From Ligilactobacillus salivarius DSM 20555 = ATCC 11741 (GTDB taxonomy: Bacteria > Bacillota > Bacilli > Lactobacillales > Lactobacillaceae): a DNA stretch of 64,000 bases. Location of the stretch: positions 62,001 to 126,000 of the forward strand of contig NZ_AYYT01000001.1 of NCBI RefSeq assembly GCF_001435955.1, written 5' to 3'. Position 1 is the stretch's first letter, and every line of letters begins with the position of its first letter. Both the position numbers and the translations under genes were made by a program. The notes under the pieces were generated by a model. That model worked only from the letters and a program-made list of their open reading frames with translations. It ran no database searches and was not told where the DNA came from. Of this stretch, positions 9,760 to 20,552 are shown piece after piece.

Positions 9760-11532
9760 TTATTCATCTTCTTCAGGAACATCTGTCTTCAAGTATAGTT
9801 CATCCAATTGTTTTGGAGCTACAGTACTTGGGGCATGTGTCAATGGTTCAGAAGCCTTGGAATTCTTAGGGAATGCGATAACTTCACGAATATTATCTTT
9901 ACCTGCAAGTAACATCGCAAATCTATCTAAACCTAAAGCTAAACCACCATGTGGAGGGAAACCAAAGTCTAATGCATCCATGAACCAACCAAATTGTTCT
10001 TCTGCTTTTTCTTTTGTGAATCCTAAAGCCTTAAACATCGCTTCTTGAATATCACGTCTGTGGATACGGATTGATCCACCACCCAATTCATAACCATTAA
10101 GTACAATATCATAACTTTGAGCATGGCATTTGTGAGGATCAGTTTCTAATAAATCTAAATCTTCTTCATTAGGCATTGTAAATGGATGGTGTGCAGCGAT
10201 ATATCTATCAAACTCTTCACTATATTCAAATAATGGCCAGTCTACAACCCAGATAAATGCAAATTCATCTTTATTAATCATATCCATTTCTTTAGCAATT
10301 GCTACACGCAAGTAACCTAAAGAATCTGCTACTACTTTACGGTTAGATGCTACGAATAAAATTAAGTCTCCACTCTTAGCTTCTGCTGCTGCTTTAATGT
10401 CTTCAGCTCTTTCAGTAAAGAATTTAGCAATTGGTCCAGTTAATCCATCATCAGTAACTTTTACCCAAGCTAATCCTTTAGCTCCAAAACGCTTAATGTA
10501 TTCTTGCTTTTCTTCAATTTGTTTACGTGAATACTTATCAGCACCACCTGGAACAGTGATAGCTTTTACTTGACCACCATTTTCAAGTGTCATATCAAAG
10601 ACTTTGAAACCAGCATTTTGAACTGCACCAGACATATCTTTTAATTCCATACCAAATCTAATATCTGGCTTGTCAGAACCAAATCTGTCCATTGCTTCAT
10701 TCCAAGTAATTCTTTGAATTGGTGTCTTGATATCAACATCTAAAGTTTCCTTCATAACACGCTTCAATAATCCTTCTGTCATTTCTTGAATTTCTTCAGC
10801 AGACATAAAGGAAGTTTCAATATCAATTTGTGTAAATTCAGGTTGACGGTCACCACGTAAATCTTCATCGCGGAAGCAACGTGCAATTTGGTAATAACGA
10901 TCATAACCTGCACCCATTAATAATTGCTTGAACAATTGTGGTGATTGTGGTAAAGCATAGAAATGACCTGGATATACACGTGAAGGTACAAGGTAATCAC
11001 GTGCACCTTCTGGAGTTGAACGTGTCAAGTATGGTGTTTCAATATCTAAAAAGTGATTTTCATCCAAGTAGCTATGAACAGTTTGAGTAATACGATTACG
11101 TATCATCAAAGCTTTTTGCATTTCCGGACGACGTAAATCAAGATAACGATATTGTAAACGTAAATCATCTGATGCATTAATATCATCTGCAATATCAAAC
11201 GGCGTTGTCTTAGCCTTGTTTAAAATTTCAATATCTGAAACTTCAACTTCAACTTTACCTGTTCTCATGTTAGGGTTAATAGCTTTTTCTCCTCTAGCCA
11301 CTACTTTACCCTTAACTTCAATGACATATTCACTACGTAATTGTTCAGCAACCTTTAAAGCTTCAGGATTGAATTCTTGGCTAAATACTAATTGAACAAT
11401 CCCTTCAATATCACGTAAGTCAATAAAAATTAAGTTACCTAAATTTCTACGCTTTTGTACCCAACCTTTTAGGCAAACTTCTTGATCAAGATATTTTTCA
11501 TCAACTAATCCTGCATAAGTTGTTCTTCTCAT
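9760..11532 (-). CDS. aspS: Aspartyl-tRNA synthetase
   Basis: 590 residues, full bacterial length. OB-fold anticodon-binding domain (about 1-110), class II core with motif 2 in [16 protein letters not shown], a GAD insertion (about 290-420) and motif 3 [11 protein letters not shown] near 540. Charges tRNA-Asp. It starts 2 bases after the hisS stop, so the two synthetases are cotranscribed from one T-box leader. The acidic C-terminal tail is normal for lactobacilli. Confidence 0.98.
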   Translation of the reverse strand: MRRTTYAGLVDEKYLDQEVCLKGWVQKRRNLGNLIFIDLRDIEGIVQLVFSQEFNPEALKVAEQLRSEYVIEVKGKVVARGEKAINPNMRTGKVEVEVSDIEILNKAKTTPFDIADDINASDDLRLQYRYLDLRRPEMQKALMIRNRITQTVHSYLDENHFLDIETPYLTRSTPEGARDYLVPSRVYPGHFYALPQSPQLFKQLLMGAGYDRYYQIARCFRDEDLRGDRQPEFTQIDIETSFMSAEEIQEMTEGLLKRVMKETLDVDIKTPIQRITWNEAMDRFGSDKPDIRFGMELKDMSGAVQNAGFKVFDMTLENGGQVKAITVPGGADKYSRKQIEEKQEYIKRFGAKGLAWVKVTDDGLTGPIAKFFTERAEDIKAAAEAKSGDLILFVASNRKVVADSLGYLRVAIAKEMDMINKDEFAFIWVVDWPLFEYSEEFDRYIAAHHPFTMPNEEDLDLLETDPHKCHAQSYDIVLNGYELGGGSIRIHRRDIQEAMFKALGFTKEKAEEQFGWFMDALDFGFPPHGGLALGLDRFAMLLAGKDNIREVIAFPKNSKASEPLTHAPSTVAPKQLDELYLKTDVPEEDE

Positions 11533-11534
11533 TC

Positions 11535-12830
11535 TTATTCCCCTTCTACTGCTAATTTTTCTAGACTTGCAAAATCATTTTCTACATCCTCAAGTTTTAC
11601 AGAAATTTCATTACCATTTTCCATAAATTTGAGATTTGCTTCTTGTTCTTGAAGCTCAGTTTCACCGATAGTTAAAGTGAATCTTGCATTTAAACGGTTT
11701 GCAGACTTAAATTGTCCTTTAGGTTTTCGATTAAGGTAATCTCTGTCTGCTGTAAATCCTTGATGGCGAAGATTTTGAACTAATTTCAAAGTTACTGCAT
11801 TAGTTACATCACCAATTCCTACTACATAAACATCTAGTGGATTTTCAATTGGTAAAGCATCTTCTTCTGCATCTAAGATTAATAGTAATCTTTCAACACC
11901 TAATCCAAAACCGACACCTGGTGTTTGTGGGCCACCTAATTGTTCTACTAAGCCACTGTAATGACCACCAGCACAAACTGTAGTCCATTTACCATTGAAT
12001 GCTTTGGAGTCACTCATAATTTCAAAAATAGTATGGTTGTAGTAGTCTAAACCACGTACCATGTTACTATCGATTACGTATTCAATACCTAAATCATTCA
12101 ATAGACTCTTTACAGTTTCAAAATGTTTTTGTGCATCTTCTGTTAAGTAATCTAAAATAGAAGGTGCATTAGCAACAATTTCTTTATCCTTTTCATCTTT
12201 ACTATCTAGTACACGTAAAGGATTCTTATGTAATCTTTCCTTGGAATCGTCTGATAATTCAGCTTCAAATGGTTCTAGATAGTCAATTAAAGCTTGACGA
12301 TAGTTGTTACGAGTTTCAAGATCTCCTAATGTGTTTACAGCTACACGTAAACTATTTAAGCCAAAACTCTTTAGTAAATCTACTGCCATTGCCATAACTT
12401 CAACATCTAATGTTGGATTATCAACACCAAATGCTTCTACACCGATTTGATGGAATTCACGTAAACGACCAGATTGTGGACGTTCATAACGGAACATAGG
12501 TCCCATATAATAAGTTTTGAATGGTTTTTGAACTTCTGGACCATATAATTTATTTTCTACAAAACTTCTTACAACCCCAGCTGTTCCTTCTGGACGTAGA
12601 GTTATATGACGATCACCTTTATCGTAGAAATCATACATTTCTTTAGTAACGATATCTGAAGTTTCACCAGATGTGCGTGAAAAAACTTCGAAGCTTTCGA
12701 AAATTGGTGTTCTCATTTCTTCATAGCGATATTTTTTAAACAATTCTCGAGCTTTTTCTTCTACATATTGCCATTTTGCAGATTCACTTGGCAAAATATC
12801 AGCTGTTCCTTTAGGACGTTGATACTTCAT
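11535..12830 (-). CDS. hisS: Histidyl-tRNA synthetase
   Basis: 431 residues. Class II core with motif 1 near [10 protein letters not shown], motif 2 in [17 protein letters not shown], the HisRS-specific [12 protein letters not shown] (about 255) and motif 3 [11 protein letters not shown], then a C-terminal anticodon-binding domain. Charges tRNA-His. The frame runs back to 12863, but the start fitting GGGAGG and the family (MKYQRPKGT) is the ATG at 12830. First gene of hisS-aspS. Confidence 0.98.
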   Translation of the reverse strand: MKYQRPKGTADILPSESAKWQYVEEKARELFKKYRYEEMRTPIFESFEVFSRTSGETSDIVTKEMYDFYDKGDRHITLRPEGTAGVVRSFVENKLYGPEVQKPFKTYYMGPMFRYERPQSGRLREFHQIGVEAFGVDNPTLDVEVMAMAVDLLKSFGLNSLRVAVNTLGDLETRNNYRQALIDYLEPFEAELSDDSKERLHKNPLRVLDSKDEKDKEIVANAPSILDYLTEDAQKHFETVKSLLNDLGIEYVIDSNMVRGLDYYNHTIFEIMSDSKAFNGKWTTVCAGGHYSGLVEQLGGPQTPGVGFGLGVERLLLILDAEEDALPIENPLDVYVVGIGDVTNAVTLKLVQNLRHQGFTADRDYLNRKPKGQFKSANRLNARFTLTIGETELQEQEANLKFMENGNEISVKLEDVENDFASLEKLAVEGE

Positions 12831-12858
12831 TAAAATTTCCTCCCTTATTAAACCGAAA

Positions 12859-13080
12859 AGCACCCCTGTTATCTACCTAGTTTGATAGACAACAAGGGTG
12901 CTAGTTGCACGGTACCACCTTGATTTTATGCTCTCTAGCGTTAACGCGGCTAACGATATACATTACATATATACCTAAAAAGTGTCTTTCTCTAAAAATC
13001 ATAGCTGGAATTTTCACCAATCATCCATTCTCTGTCAACAATTGTTTAGATACTCTTCTTTCATTCGGCTTTAAATCTAA
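12859..13080 (-). promoter_or_regulatory. T-box riboswitch upstream of hisS-aspS
   Basis: T-box core AAGGTGGTACCGTGC (12921-12907), then a strong terminator hairpin (12902-12859) with AGCACCC/GGGTGCT arms and TTTT. Stem I with AG bulge and GATTGGTG distal loop is at about 13035-13015. The specifier region reads GACAC (12986-12982), which contains both GAC (Asp) and, two bases on, CAC (His), the codons of the two downstream synthetases. The register used cannot be told by eye. Confidence 0.93.
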
Positions 13081-13085
13081 ATTAG

Positions 13086-13114
13086 AGAATACTGACAAAA
13101 ATTAATTTTGTCAA
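13086..13114 (-). promoter_or_regulatory. hisS-aspS promoter with embedded inverted repeat
   Basis: TTGACA (13114-13109), exact 17-base spacer, TATTCT (13091-13086). A perfect 8-base inverted repeat, TGACAAAA-ATTAA-TTTTGTCA (13093-13113), fills the spacer and overlaps the -35. The promoter is convincing; operator function of the repeat is only possible. Confidence 0.75.
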
Positions 13115-13212
13115 TATCTATAGTCATAATTATTAATTAATACCGGTATATTATAACATAGAAACAATGACTTTTATATCCTAAAATCATAATCGTTAGT
13201 ACAAAACTTTAC

Positions 13213-14469
13213 CTAATATAACAGTTCATCTTGTAATTCTAACATTTCACTATCATTAGGTTGACTTGCTAGATATTCATCAACGAACATCTTAGCTTTT
13301 TGTCTATCGCCAGCATTACGATAAAAAATAGCAGCATCTTTTAAGAATTCTAACGATGAAATTTGTTCAGAAGCCGCATCATAATACTTAATAGCATCAT
13401 CATAGTTATCTAAATTAGCATATGAACGACCTAAGTTCCAATATAGTTGAGGGTCGATTTCATCTTGATCTAGATAATCTGTTAGTAATTCAATATTTTG
13501 TTCGAATTTTCCGTACTCAATGAGTAAATTACTCAACATAATTACAATTGTCAAATTATCAGGTTCTTGATCTAAAGCTATTAGTAAATAACGCTCAGCT
13601 TCATCACGTTGACCTAATTTAGCAGCTAACTCACTAGCCTTTTGATACAACTTAATATTGTATTCATCTACTGCAATTCCTTCTTGTAAGGTTGTTAATG
13701 CCTTTTGAAGTTGTCCTTCTTTTTCATAAGCCACTGCTAAATATGAGTAAGTTGTAGCATAATCTGGAGAAGTATCCCTTAACTTTTCAAAACTACTGAT
13801 TGCATCTTCAATATGTCCCAATTCATATTGAGTAATTCCTAATTGGAACTGTGTATCATCGTCTCTTTCTTCACTATGAATTTGTTCCAAGTATGCCAAA
13901 GCTTTTTCAAATTGTCCTGATAAAGCATATGACATTCCCAATCTTTGTACCAGATTTACTTGCGAAATTGAGAAATTACCTTGTTTGATAAGATCTAGGT
14001 AAATAGGAATTGCTTGTTTATATTGTTTGATATTGTAGTACAATTCTGCTAAGGCAAAACGTATAATTTCTTCATCTGGAGCTAGATCTAATGCTTGCAA
14101 TAATTTTTGTTCACTTACTTCAAACATTCCTTGTGTTTGATATAAATCTGCTGAAACTAATAAAGCTTGAAGATATGCTTCAGAGTCTGGTGTAATACTG
14201 CTTAGATATTCTAAAGCTTCATCATCTTCACCTTCACTAATGGCAATGTCTGCCAAAGCTGTTTTCAAACTATCTTCGTCAGGATAACGTTCCAATAAGG
14301 TTTGGTAGGCACGTTTGGCCATATTAGAAAATCCCAAAGAATATAATTCTTCTGCCAAACTATATATCATATCATCTGAATCTTTTCTTAAAGACCAGCC
14401 AAAATGTTTACGTGCTTCTTCATAATTTCCTTTTTCAATTTCATCTAATACCTTTTCAGCATAAGTCAT
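13213..14469 (-). CDS. TPR-repeat protein
   Basis: 418 residues, almost entirely tetratricopeptide repeats (roughly ten helix pairs such as ALEYLSSITPDSEAYLQAL and DDAIKYYDAASEQ). Very acidic, no signal peptide or membrane segment, so a cytosolic scaffold. The likely start is the ATG at 14469 (MTYAEKVLDEI); the frame is open slightly further up. Similar TPR proteins are common in lactobacilli, but the partner is unknown. No terminator is obvious downstream, although the hisS promoter lies there. Confidence 0.88.
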   Translation of the reverse strand: MTYAEKVLDEIEKGNYEEARKHFGWSLRKDSDDMIYSLAEELYSLGFSNMAKRAYQTLLERYPDEDSLKTALADIAISEGEDDEALEYLSSITPDSEAYLQALLVSADLYQTQGMFEVSEQKLLQALDLAPDEEIIRFALAELYYNIKQYKQAIPIYLDLIKQGNFSISQVNLVQRLGMSYALSGQFEKALAYLEQIHSEERDDDTQFQLGITQYELGHIEDAISSFEKLRDTSPDYATTYSYLAVAYEKEGQLQKALTTLQEGIAVDEYNIKLYQKASELAAKLGQRDEAERYLLIALDQEPDNLTIVIMLSNLLIEYGKFEQNIELLTDYLDQDEIDPQLYWNLGRSYANLDNYDDAIKYYDAASEQISSLEFLKDAAIFYRNAGDRQKAKMFVDEYLASQPNDSEMLELQDELLY

Positions 14470-14523
14470 TAATACACGTACCCCTTTCAAAATTGTCGAA
14501 TAAAATTATAGCATAAATCCTAT

Positions 14524-14552
14524 AAAAAAAGTGTAGATTTACTCTACACTTT
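14524..14552 (-). terminator. Intrinsic terminator after the EamA transporter
   Basis: Hairpin AGTGTAGA / TCTACACT with a T7 run on the minus strand, directly at the stop codon of the EamA gene. Confidence 0.9.
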
Positions 14553-15483
14553 AAAATTCATCTTCACGATAATTGATTTTTTCCATATTTCGACGGCCAC
14601 GTTGCAAAATATAAATCGCAACAATTACCAAGATAATACCTACTATTTCTACCCAGTTCATTTCTAATCCTAAGAAAATCACACTCAAGATTGAAGTTGT
14701 TACTGGTTGTAAGGCATCCATAATACTAATAACATCAGAAGGAGCAAATCTAGAACTATATAAAAGTAATCCAAATGGAATGATTGTTCCTACTAAAATA
14801 ACAGTGGAAATAGATAAGACCACAGTTGATGTAATGTGTGGTGTGTTTATCCAAACTGGATGGTATATATTGAATAACACTCCAGCGATGAATGTACCCC
14901 AGCCCAATACTACCAATGGTGGATTGTCTTGAGCAATTGGTCTAGGTAAAACAACATAGAAAGCAGCAGTAATGCCTGAACCTAGTCCCCATAAAAATGA
15001 ATTCATTGGGATAGACATTTGGGTTAAATCACCCTTTGTAATTGCCAGTAAAACACCTAACAGTGAAATGATAAATGCTATCAAGTCTGTTGATAAAGGT
15101 CTTTGATGTTTAATAAAAATACCACCTAGAACTATGAAAAGTGGACTTAAATATTGTAAGATTGTTGCTGCAGAAGCATTACCACTTTGAATTGCTAAGT
15201 AGAATGTCAATAAGTTTGCCATTAATCCTAAAGTTGCATAAGCAAACAAGTGACCAAAACTTTTCCATGTTGAAAATACATTAAATGTTTTCTTACCATA
15301 TAAAATAAAACTAATTATTAGAAGAATGGTTCCTGAACCTAATGTACGTGTCGAAAGAAACCAATCTGTCGGAATATGTTGATTCTGTGAGATAAATTGG
15401 ATTGTGGTCCCTGAAATACCCCATGTTGCTGAAGCGACAGCTGACCAGAAGATACCCTTCATAACTTTTGATGAAGACTTCAT
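14551..15483 (-). CDS. EamA (DMT superfamily) transporter
   Basis: 310 residues with ten predicted membrane helices in two homologous halves, the EamA/RhaT layout. The first half begins IFWSAVASATWGISG and the second FLWGLGSGITAAFYV. Such proteins usually export metabolites or amino acids. A GAGGTG site precedes the ATG. Single gene with its own terminator. The substrate cannot be told from sequence. Confidence 0.9.
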   Translation of the reverse strand: MKSSSKVMKGIFWSAVASATWGISGTTIQFISQNQHIPTDWFLSTRTLGSGTILLIISFILYGKKTFNVFSTWKSFGHLFAYATLGLMANLLTFYLAIQSGNASAATILQYLSPLFIVLGGIFIKHQRPLSTDLIAFIISLLGVLLAITKGDLTQMSIPMNSFLWGLGSGITAAFYVVLPRPIAQDNPPLVVLGWGTFIAGVLFNIYHPVWINTPHITSTVVLSISTVILVGTIIPFGLLLYSSRFAPSDVISIMDALQPVTTSILSVIFLGLEMNWVEIVGIILVIVAIYILQRGRRNMEKINYREDEF

Positions 15484-15583
15484 AAAATAATCACCTCATA
15501 AATTGTTATAACTAATTAATTATATAGTAAGAAACTTATATTTTTCAATTATATTTCTCTAATTGTATTAACTTTTTTATCAT

Positions 15584-16240
15584 TCATTTAAGGTATTTAC
15601 TAGCTTCTCTAATGCTTAAAGTACTTAATCCTGACTTATGTTTAGTAATGAAATTCTTAACCCAATCCGTATTTGTCTTAGAATAATCTCTTAATGCCCA
15701 ACCTATTGATTTATTAATAAAAAACTCATTATTATTTAAGTTATTAATTAATATCTTCTCTAGAAGTACAGTATCGGTTTTATCTTTTCTACCTCGTTGA
15801 TGATTAATTGCAATTCTTCTAAACCAAATATCATCGCTCACAGACCATTTAAGCATTAAGTCATTAACCCTTGAATCATTAATATTGCCGATAACAGTAT
15901 CTAAACTATCTATCGTGTCCCACCACTGTTTAGTTTCAATAAAAGGTCTAATTTTATCGATATCATCAAAAACTAAAAACTTTTGCAACGCTTTAAGGTA
16001 ATCACACACAAAATATTGGAATTCTCGATAATCATTATTCCAGCATTCATTTAACAATTGCCAATCTACACTTTCAGCTTTCTTTGCTTCTCTTATAATA
16101 TCCTTATATATACTCCTACGCTCAGGTGTTTTTATCCCATAAAAATCAAATTGGTTGCGCATGTATTTTGCCATATGTAAAGCATTATCTAGATTTCTAT
16201 GTTTTTCAAATTCATTTTCAACCCATTGAACACTTGCCAT
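15584..16240 (-). CDS. DNA alkylation repair protein, AlkD/HEAT-like
   Basis: 218 residues, all-helical HEAT-like repeats of the AlkD family, which excises N3- and N7-alkylpurines without base flipping. Matching features include the MRNQFDFYGIKTPERR opening, WWDTIDSLD in the middle (with the WD pair used around the lesion), FRRIAINHQ and INKSIGWALRDYSK near the C-terminus. AAGGAG precedes the ATG. Lies alone between EamA and pepT. Confidence 0.92.
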   Translation of the reverse strand: MASVQWVENEFEKHRNLDNALHMAKYMRNQFDFYGIKTPERRSIYKDIIREAKKAESVDWQLLNECWNNDYREFQYFVCDYLKALQKFLVFDDIDKIRPFIETKQWWDTIDSLDTVIGNINDSRVNDLMLKWSVSDDIWFRRIAINHQRGRKDKTDTVLLEKILINNLNNNEFFINKSIGWALRDYSKTNTDWVKNFITKHKSGLSTLSIREASKYLK

Positions 16241-16253
16241 GATTTTTCTCCTT

Positions 16254-16286
16254 AAAAAAATCTACCAGACCGAAATCTGATAGATT
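16254..16286 (-). terminator. Intrinsic terminator after pepT
   Basis: Hairpin AATCTATCAGA / TCTGGTAGATT with a T7 run on the minus strand. Confidence 0.88.
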
Positions 16287-16295
16287 CATACTCAA

Positions 16296-17537
16296 TTATT
16301 TTGCTAACAACTTAACGATTTCTAAAATTACATCTGTAGCTTTTTCCATTACTTGTGTAGATACATATTCATAACGTCCATGCATATTTTCGCCACCAGC
16401 AAAAAGATTTGGTGTTGGCAATCCCATGAATGAAATCTTGGAACCATCTGTACCACCACGAACTGGATAAATTTCAGGAGTTATTCCTAAATCTTCCATA
16501 GCTTCCTTAGCAATGTCAACTGCTGTCATGTCTTTTTCTAATACTTCACGCATATTGTAGTATTGGTCTTGTAAATCAATAACTACACGTTCTTCACCTA
16601 GTTCAGTATTCATTCTTTCGGCAATGTCTAACATCAATTGCTTACGTTCTTCAAAATGCTTTCTATCATGATCACGAATGATGTAAGTTGTATGTGCTTC
16701 TTCAACAGATCCATCAAATTTAAATAAATGGAAGAATCCTTCTCTACCTTCAGTCTTTTCTGGAACTTCATCTGCTGGAAGTGAATTTTGGTAATTAATT
16801 GCTAATTGAATAGCATTTACCATTACATTCTTAGCAGTACCTGTGTGCACATCTTTTCCTTTGAATGTCAACTTAGCTTGAGCAGCATTGAAAGTTTCAT
16901 ATTCTAATTCACCCAAAGGACCACCGTCTACTGTGTAGGCAATATCAGCACCGAAGTCTTCAACATTGAAATTATCAGCACCTGTACCAATTTCTTCATC
17001 AGGACCAAAACCAACTTTAATTTCGCCGTGTTTAATTTCTGGATGTGCTTGCAAATATTCCATTGCAGACATAATTTCGGCTACACCAGATTTATCGTCA
17101 GCACCCAATAAAGTTGAACCATCTGTTGTTATCAAATCATGACCTTTATAATTCTTTAGGTTAGGAAATTCTGCTGTTGTTAGCACAAAATTACCTGCTT
17201 CATCTAACTTAATATCAGATTCTCCATCGTAATTTTCTACTATTTGGGGTTGAACATTATGTGCATTAAAGTCTGCTGTATCAACATGAGAAATGAAACC
17301 TACTACTTTAGTATTAGCATCATCTTCTAGATTACTTGGTAAAGTAGCAAATACATATCCACTTTCATCAGAAATATGAACATTTTGTAGTCCTAATCCT
17401 TTAAGCTCATTAGCAAGTTCCTTAATAAATTCAACTTGTGTTTGAGTTGAAGGGATTGTTGTTGAATCCTCATTTGAACGAGTTTCTGTTTTTACATATT
17501 TCAAAAATCTAGTAACTAAATTTTCATATTTTGCCAT
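16296..17537 (-). CDS. pepT: Peptidase T, aminotripeptidase
   Basis: 413 residues of the M20 zinc peptidase family; removes the N-terminal residue of tripeptides in the cytosol. Metal ligands are visible in [11 protein letters not shown] (His and Asp, about 85), LLGADDKSG (about 145) and GPDEEIG (about 180), with the final His in the C-terminal [14 protein letters not shown]. The in-frame GTG at 17546 is part of the ribosome binding site AAAGGTGTG, so the ATG at 17537 is preferred. Last gene of a trmK-nif3-pepT run. Confidence 0.97.
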   Translation of the reverse strand: MAKYENLVTRFLKYVKTETRSNEDSTTIPSTQTQVEFIKELANELKGLGLQNVHISDESGYVFATLPSNLEDDANTKVVGFISHVDTADFNAHNVQPQIVENYDGESDIKLDEAGNFVLTTAEFPNLKNYKGHDLITTDGSTLLGADDKSGVAEIMSAMEYLQAHPEIKHGEIKVGFGPDEEIGTGADNFNVEDFGADIAYTVDGGPLGELEYETFNAAQAKLTFKGKDVHTGTAKNVMVNAIQLAINYQNSLPADEVPEKTEGREGFFHLFKFDGSVEEAHTTYIIRDHDRKHFEERKQLMLDIAERMNTELGEERVVIDLQDQYYNMREVLEKDMTAVDIAKEAMEDLGITPEIYPVRGGTDGSKISFMGLPTPNLFAGGENMHGRYEYVSTQVMEKATDVILEIVKLLAK

Positions 17538-17555
17538 TTTCGACACACCTTTCGC

Positions 17556-18368
17556 TTAAATGAACTGAAATGGATCAGTATTTAATTTGGATTGATAAAT
17601 ATCGATTTCCCAATCATTCTCATTATTCCACTTTTTGAATTTATCTGTCAACTTTGGTTTGCAAATAGATTCAATATGATGCCCTGCATCAACCACTGTT
17701 AAGCCCGCAGCAATCATATCATGACCTGTATGGTATGAGATATCACCTGTAACGTATGCATCCGCCTTATGTAGTAAAGCAGCGTTAAAGAACCGACCAC
17801 CACTACCACCAAGGACTGCTACACGTTTAACTGGCTTTTGGTTGTCTGCTGCTATTAAACGTAAGCCACGTAAATTTAATACTTTCTTGCAATATTCTGC
17901 AAATTCCATAGCTGTTAAACTATCTTTTAACTCTCCTACGCGGCCCATAGAATATTTTTCGTTTGAAACAGGATCTACCTTAGTAGGTAGTAAGAATTCT
18001 GTATTTTCTAATCCTAATTGTTCAGCTAACCAATCATTCATTCCACCATTAGCATTATCCAAGTTTGTATGCGCACCATACACTGTAATATCATGTTTGA
18101 TTAACTTAGCATACATCGCGTTTTGTGGAACATCTAAATCAAATTTCTTAACTGGAACGAACATTGCAGGATGATGTGCAAAAATAAAATCAACATTATT
18201 TTCAATAGCTTCATCGACAGTTTCAGGTCTTACATCTAAAGTCACCATCATTTTATGTACATCATTATGTAAAGAACCTAATTGCAAGCCAATTGGATCG
18301 CCATCTTCAGCGATTCTTTTAGGCGCAAATTCTTCAAATTTATTTACAATATCTATAACTTTAGTCAT
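17556..18368 (-). CDS. Nif3-like dinuclear metal-center protein
   Basis: 270 residues, single-domain form of the Nif3/YqfO family. Metal-ligand motifs: FAHHPAMF (about 65), GAHTNLDNANGG (about 97), then the C-terminal VTGDISYHTGHD and DAGHHIES. Overlaps trmK by 8 bases, so the two are translationally coupled, a pairing conserved across Firmicutes. The family may act as a GTP cyclohydrolase-like or metal-handling enzyme, but its role is unsettled. Confidence 0.93.
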   Translation of the reverse strand: MTKVIDIVNKFEEFAPKRIAEDGDPIGLQLGSLHNDVHKMMVTLDVRPETVDEAIENNVDFIFAHHPAMFVPVKKFDLDVPQNAMYAKLIKHDITVYGAHTNLDNANGGMNDWLAEQLGLENTEFLLPTKVDPVSNEKYSMGRVGELKDSLTAMEFAEYCKKVLNLRGLRLIAADNQKPVKRVAVLGGSGGRFFNAALLHKADAYVTGDISYHTGHDMIAAGLTVVDAGHHIESICKPKLTDKFKKWNNENDWEIDIYQSKLNTDPFQFI

Positions 18369-19059
18369 TTAATACACCTTCTATTAGTTTTACTTGTTCG
18401 TCTAGATATTCTAACTTAGCAACTGGCTTTTCCTTGGCTTTTTCCAGCTGAACTTTAACTGTTTCAATCTTATCCAATTCTTTTTGCCATTTATGCTTAA
18501 AGACTTCGTTCTTTTCTTTCATTAAGTAAGGCCCAAATTCTAATTCTTTAGCTGTCAACTCGGCCTTTGCATCAACAAATTCCGCTACGATAATTTCATA
18601 GATATGTCTGTCTTCTTCTAAAACATCTTCGGCAATTATTTGATAGTTGTTAGCTATTAACCATTCTCTGACATTTTTCTCACCTACATTAGGTTGTAAA
18701 ACTAAACGAGGATGATTAGCTAACTTAGCCTTTCCTTCTTCTAGAATCTGACAAATTAACGGACCACCCATACCACAGATTGTAACTACGTTAATCTCAT
18801 CTGAAAGTTCAACTGCAGCTAATCCGTCAGCCAAACGAACATCTACTATCTCTTGTAAGTTTTCTTTTTTAATTTCATTTTGAGCATTTTGAAAAGGTCC
18901 CTTAACAACTTCACCAGCAATTCCAAAGTTAATTTTACCTTTTAATGCTAGATATGCTGGTAAATAAGCATGATCAGAACCGATGTCCGCTAATCTACTA
19001 TCTGCAGGGACATATTCTGCCACTTTTTGTAAACGATATGATAATTTATTTCCGTCCAT
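18361..19059 (-). CDS. trmK: tRNA (adenine22-N1)-methyltransferase TrmK
   Basis: 232 residues. SAM-binding Rossmann start RLADIGSDHAYLPAYL (about 20-35), further motifs VTICGMGGPLI (about 87) and RLVLQPNVGEKNVREWL, and a C-terminal coiled coil rich in Lys/Glu, all typical of TrmK. Methylates A22 in tRNAs with a suitable D-loop, including tRNA-Ser. The ATG at 19059 starts the trmK-nif3-pepT run; the usual rpoD neighbour is not present upstream. Confidence 0.95.
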   Translation of the reverse strand: MDGNKLSYRLQKVAEYVPADSRLADIGSDHAYLPAYLALKGKINFGIAGEVVKGPFQNAQNEIKKENLQEIVDVRLADGLAAVELSDEINVVTICGMGGPLICQILEEGKAKLANHPRLVLQPNVGEKNVREWLIANNYQIIAEDVLEEDRHIYEIIVAEFVDAKAELTAKELEFGPYLMKEKNEVFKHKWQKELDKIETVKVQLEKAKEKPVAKLEYLDEQVKLIEGVLND

Positions 19060-19151
19060 ACGATACCCCTTAATCTAAATTCTATATATTAAGTATACCG
19101 GCTTTAAAAAGATATATCTATACTTACTGATATTTTCTTGCTTTTTACAAC

Positions 19152-19185
19152 AAAAAAAGACTTGGCAGTTGAATTGCCAAATCTT
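19152..19185 (-). terminator. Intrinsic terminator after the MFS transporter
   Basis: Hairpin AAGATTTGGCAATT / AACTGCCAAGTCTT with a T7 run on the minus strand. Confidence 0.9.
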
Positions 19186-19191
19186 CTGAAT

Positions 19192-20541
19192 TTATTCTGT
19201 TACTTCATTTTCAAGAATTTCATTCTTTTTCATAAACTTAGGTGATGTTTCTGGTGCCCATACTAAACAAATCATACTTCCTATAAGTAGGACTAGAGCA
19301 CATACTAACATCGCTAATTGAGAGCCACCCATATCAGTTAAAATAGGTAATAAGAATGTACCACATGCAGCTCCAATTCGACTGATAGCTATACAGATAC
19401 CCATCCCTGTTGCACGAACCTTAACATCAAATAACTCTGAAGGATATGGATAATCCAATACCAATGATGAAGATAAGATCACAGAAAACAGAGAAAAGAT
19501 ACCTAATTTAGCCCACATTGATATATCTAAGAATACCATTGCAGCTAAAGCAATCGCTGAACTTAAAAAGCTGACAACTAAAAATGAGCGACGACTAATT
19601 TTGTTAAAAATCCAGATCCCAATAACTACACCAATTAACATACTTCCGTTATAAAGAATACCTGACATATCGGCATTAGTAACTCCCATACTCTTTAGCA
19701 AGATTGGTAAGAAAATACTTATACCAAAAAATGAGAATGCCTGACTAGCATAGAATAATCCACCAACTAATGTTTGACGACGATAGTTCTTACTAAAAAG
19801 ATGTAGCCATGAAATGTTTTTAACTTTAATGGATAGAAGTCTTTCTGATAATCCCCATTTACTTCCTAAATTACGTTGAATTACTTTTTGAGCTTTAGCA
19901 TTTTTACCACGACTTGCTAACCAACTTGGAGAAGCTGGAATCTTTGCAAATGAGCGGAATACAGCAGCTATTAATCCAAAAATAAATGATGAGGCAAAAC
20001 TATACTTCCAACCTTGAGAAAATCCACCTAAATAAGAACCTATCAAGTACGCTAAAATGAAACCTATTGACCAGTAAATTAATAATCTACTTTGCTTTTT
20101 ACCACTTTCACCAGTTGGTAACCATTCAATTAACAACGCATTACCCACTGTATAATCAATAGCCATCATTAATCCTAAACCTAATCGCAAAAGAAAAATT
20201 AAAAATAAATTTGTTACAAATAGGTGTGCTAACGATAGGATTGTAAAAATGTACATGTTCAACATCAAAAGCCCTTTTCTTCCGACTTTATCAGCTAAAC
20301 GTCCCATAAAAATACTACCGAATAACCCAATAAGACCACCAGCACCGATCAAACCAGTCCAAAAGTTAGTCAATGGTAAATATGATCCTGCTTGATCTAA
20401 AGCAATACCACTTATTCCAAGTGCATATCCACAAGCAATCTGTCCTAACAAGATTGAAATGTAGACACGCCAGTGAACATCTGAAAATGGTGCCTTCTTG
20501 TAATCCTTTTTACTTTGTAATTCTTTTTTGATATATTTCAT
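19192..20541 (-). CDS. Major facilitator superfamily transporter
   Basis: 449 residues, twelve predicted helices. The MFS loop 2-3 motif is GRLADKVGRKG (about 80-90), with a matching half in the second domain (FNKISRRSF) and a long cytosolic loop around 210-250. It resembles the sugar/organic-acid porter branch (PETSPKFMKK near the C-terminus echoes the PETKG motif). The substrate is not identifiable. The ATG follows an in-frame stop two codons upstream, so the start is fixed, yet the strong AGGAGG lies 43 bases before it with an inverted repeat between. See the leader entry. Confidence 0.9.
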   Translation of the reverse strand: MKYIKKELQSKKDYKKAPFSDVHWRVYISILLGQIACGYALGISGIALDQAGSYLPLTNFWTGLIGAGGLIGLFGSIFMGRLADKVGRKGLLMLNMYIFTILSLAHLFVTNLFLIFLLRLGLGLMMAIDYTVGNALLIEWLPTGESGKKQSRLLIYWSIGFILAYLIGSYLGGFSQGWKYSFASSFIFGLIAAVFRSFAKIPASPSWLASRGKNAKAQKVIQRNLGSKWGLSERLLSIKVKNISWLHLFSKNYRRQTLVGGLFYASQAFSFFGISIFLPILLKSMGVTNADMSGILYNGSMLIGVVIGIWIFNKISRRSFLVVSFLSSAIALAAMVFLDISMWAKLGIFSLFSVILSSSLVLDYPYPSELFDVKVRATGMGICIAISRIGAACGTFLLPILTDMGGSQLAMLVCALVLLIGSMICLVWAPETSPKFMKKNEILENEVTE

Positions 20542-20552
20542 AAATTAAATAT

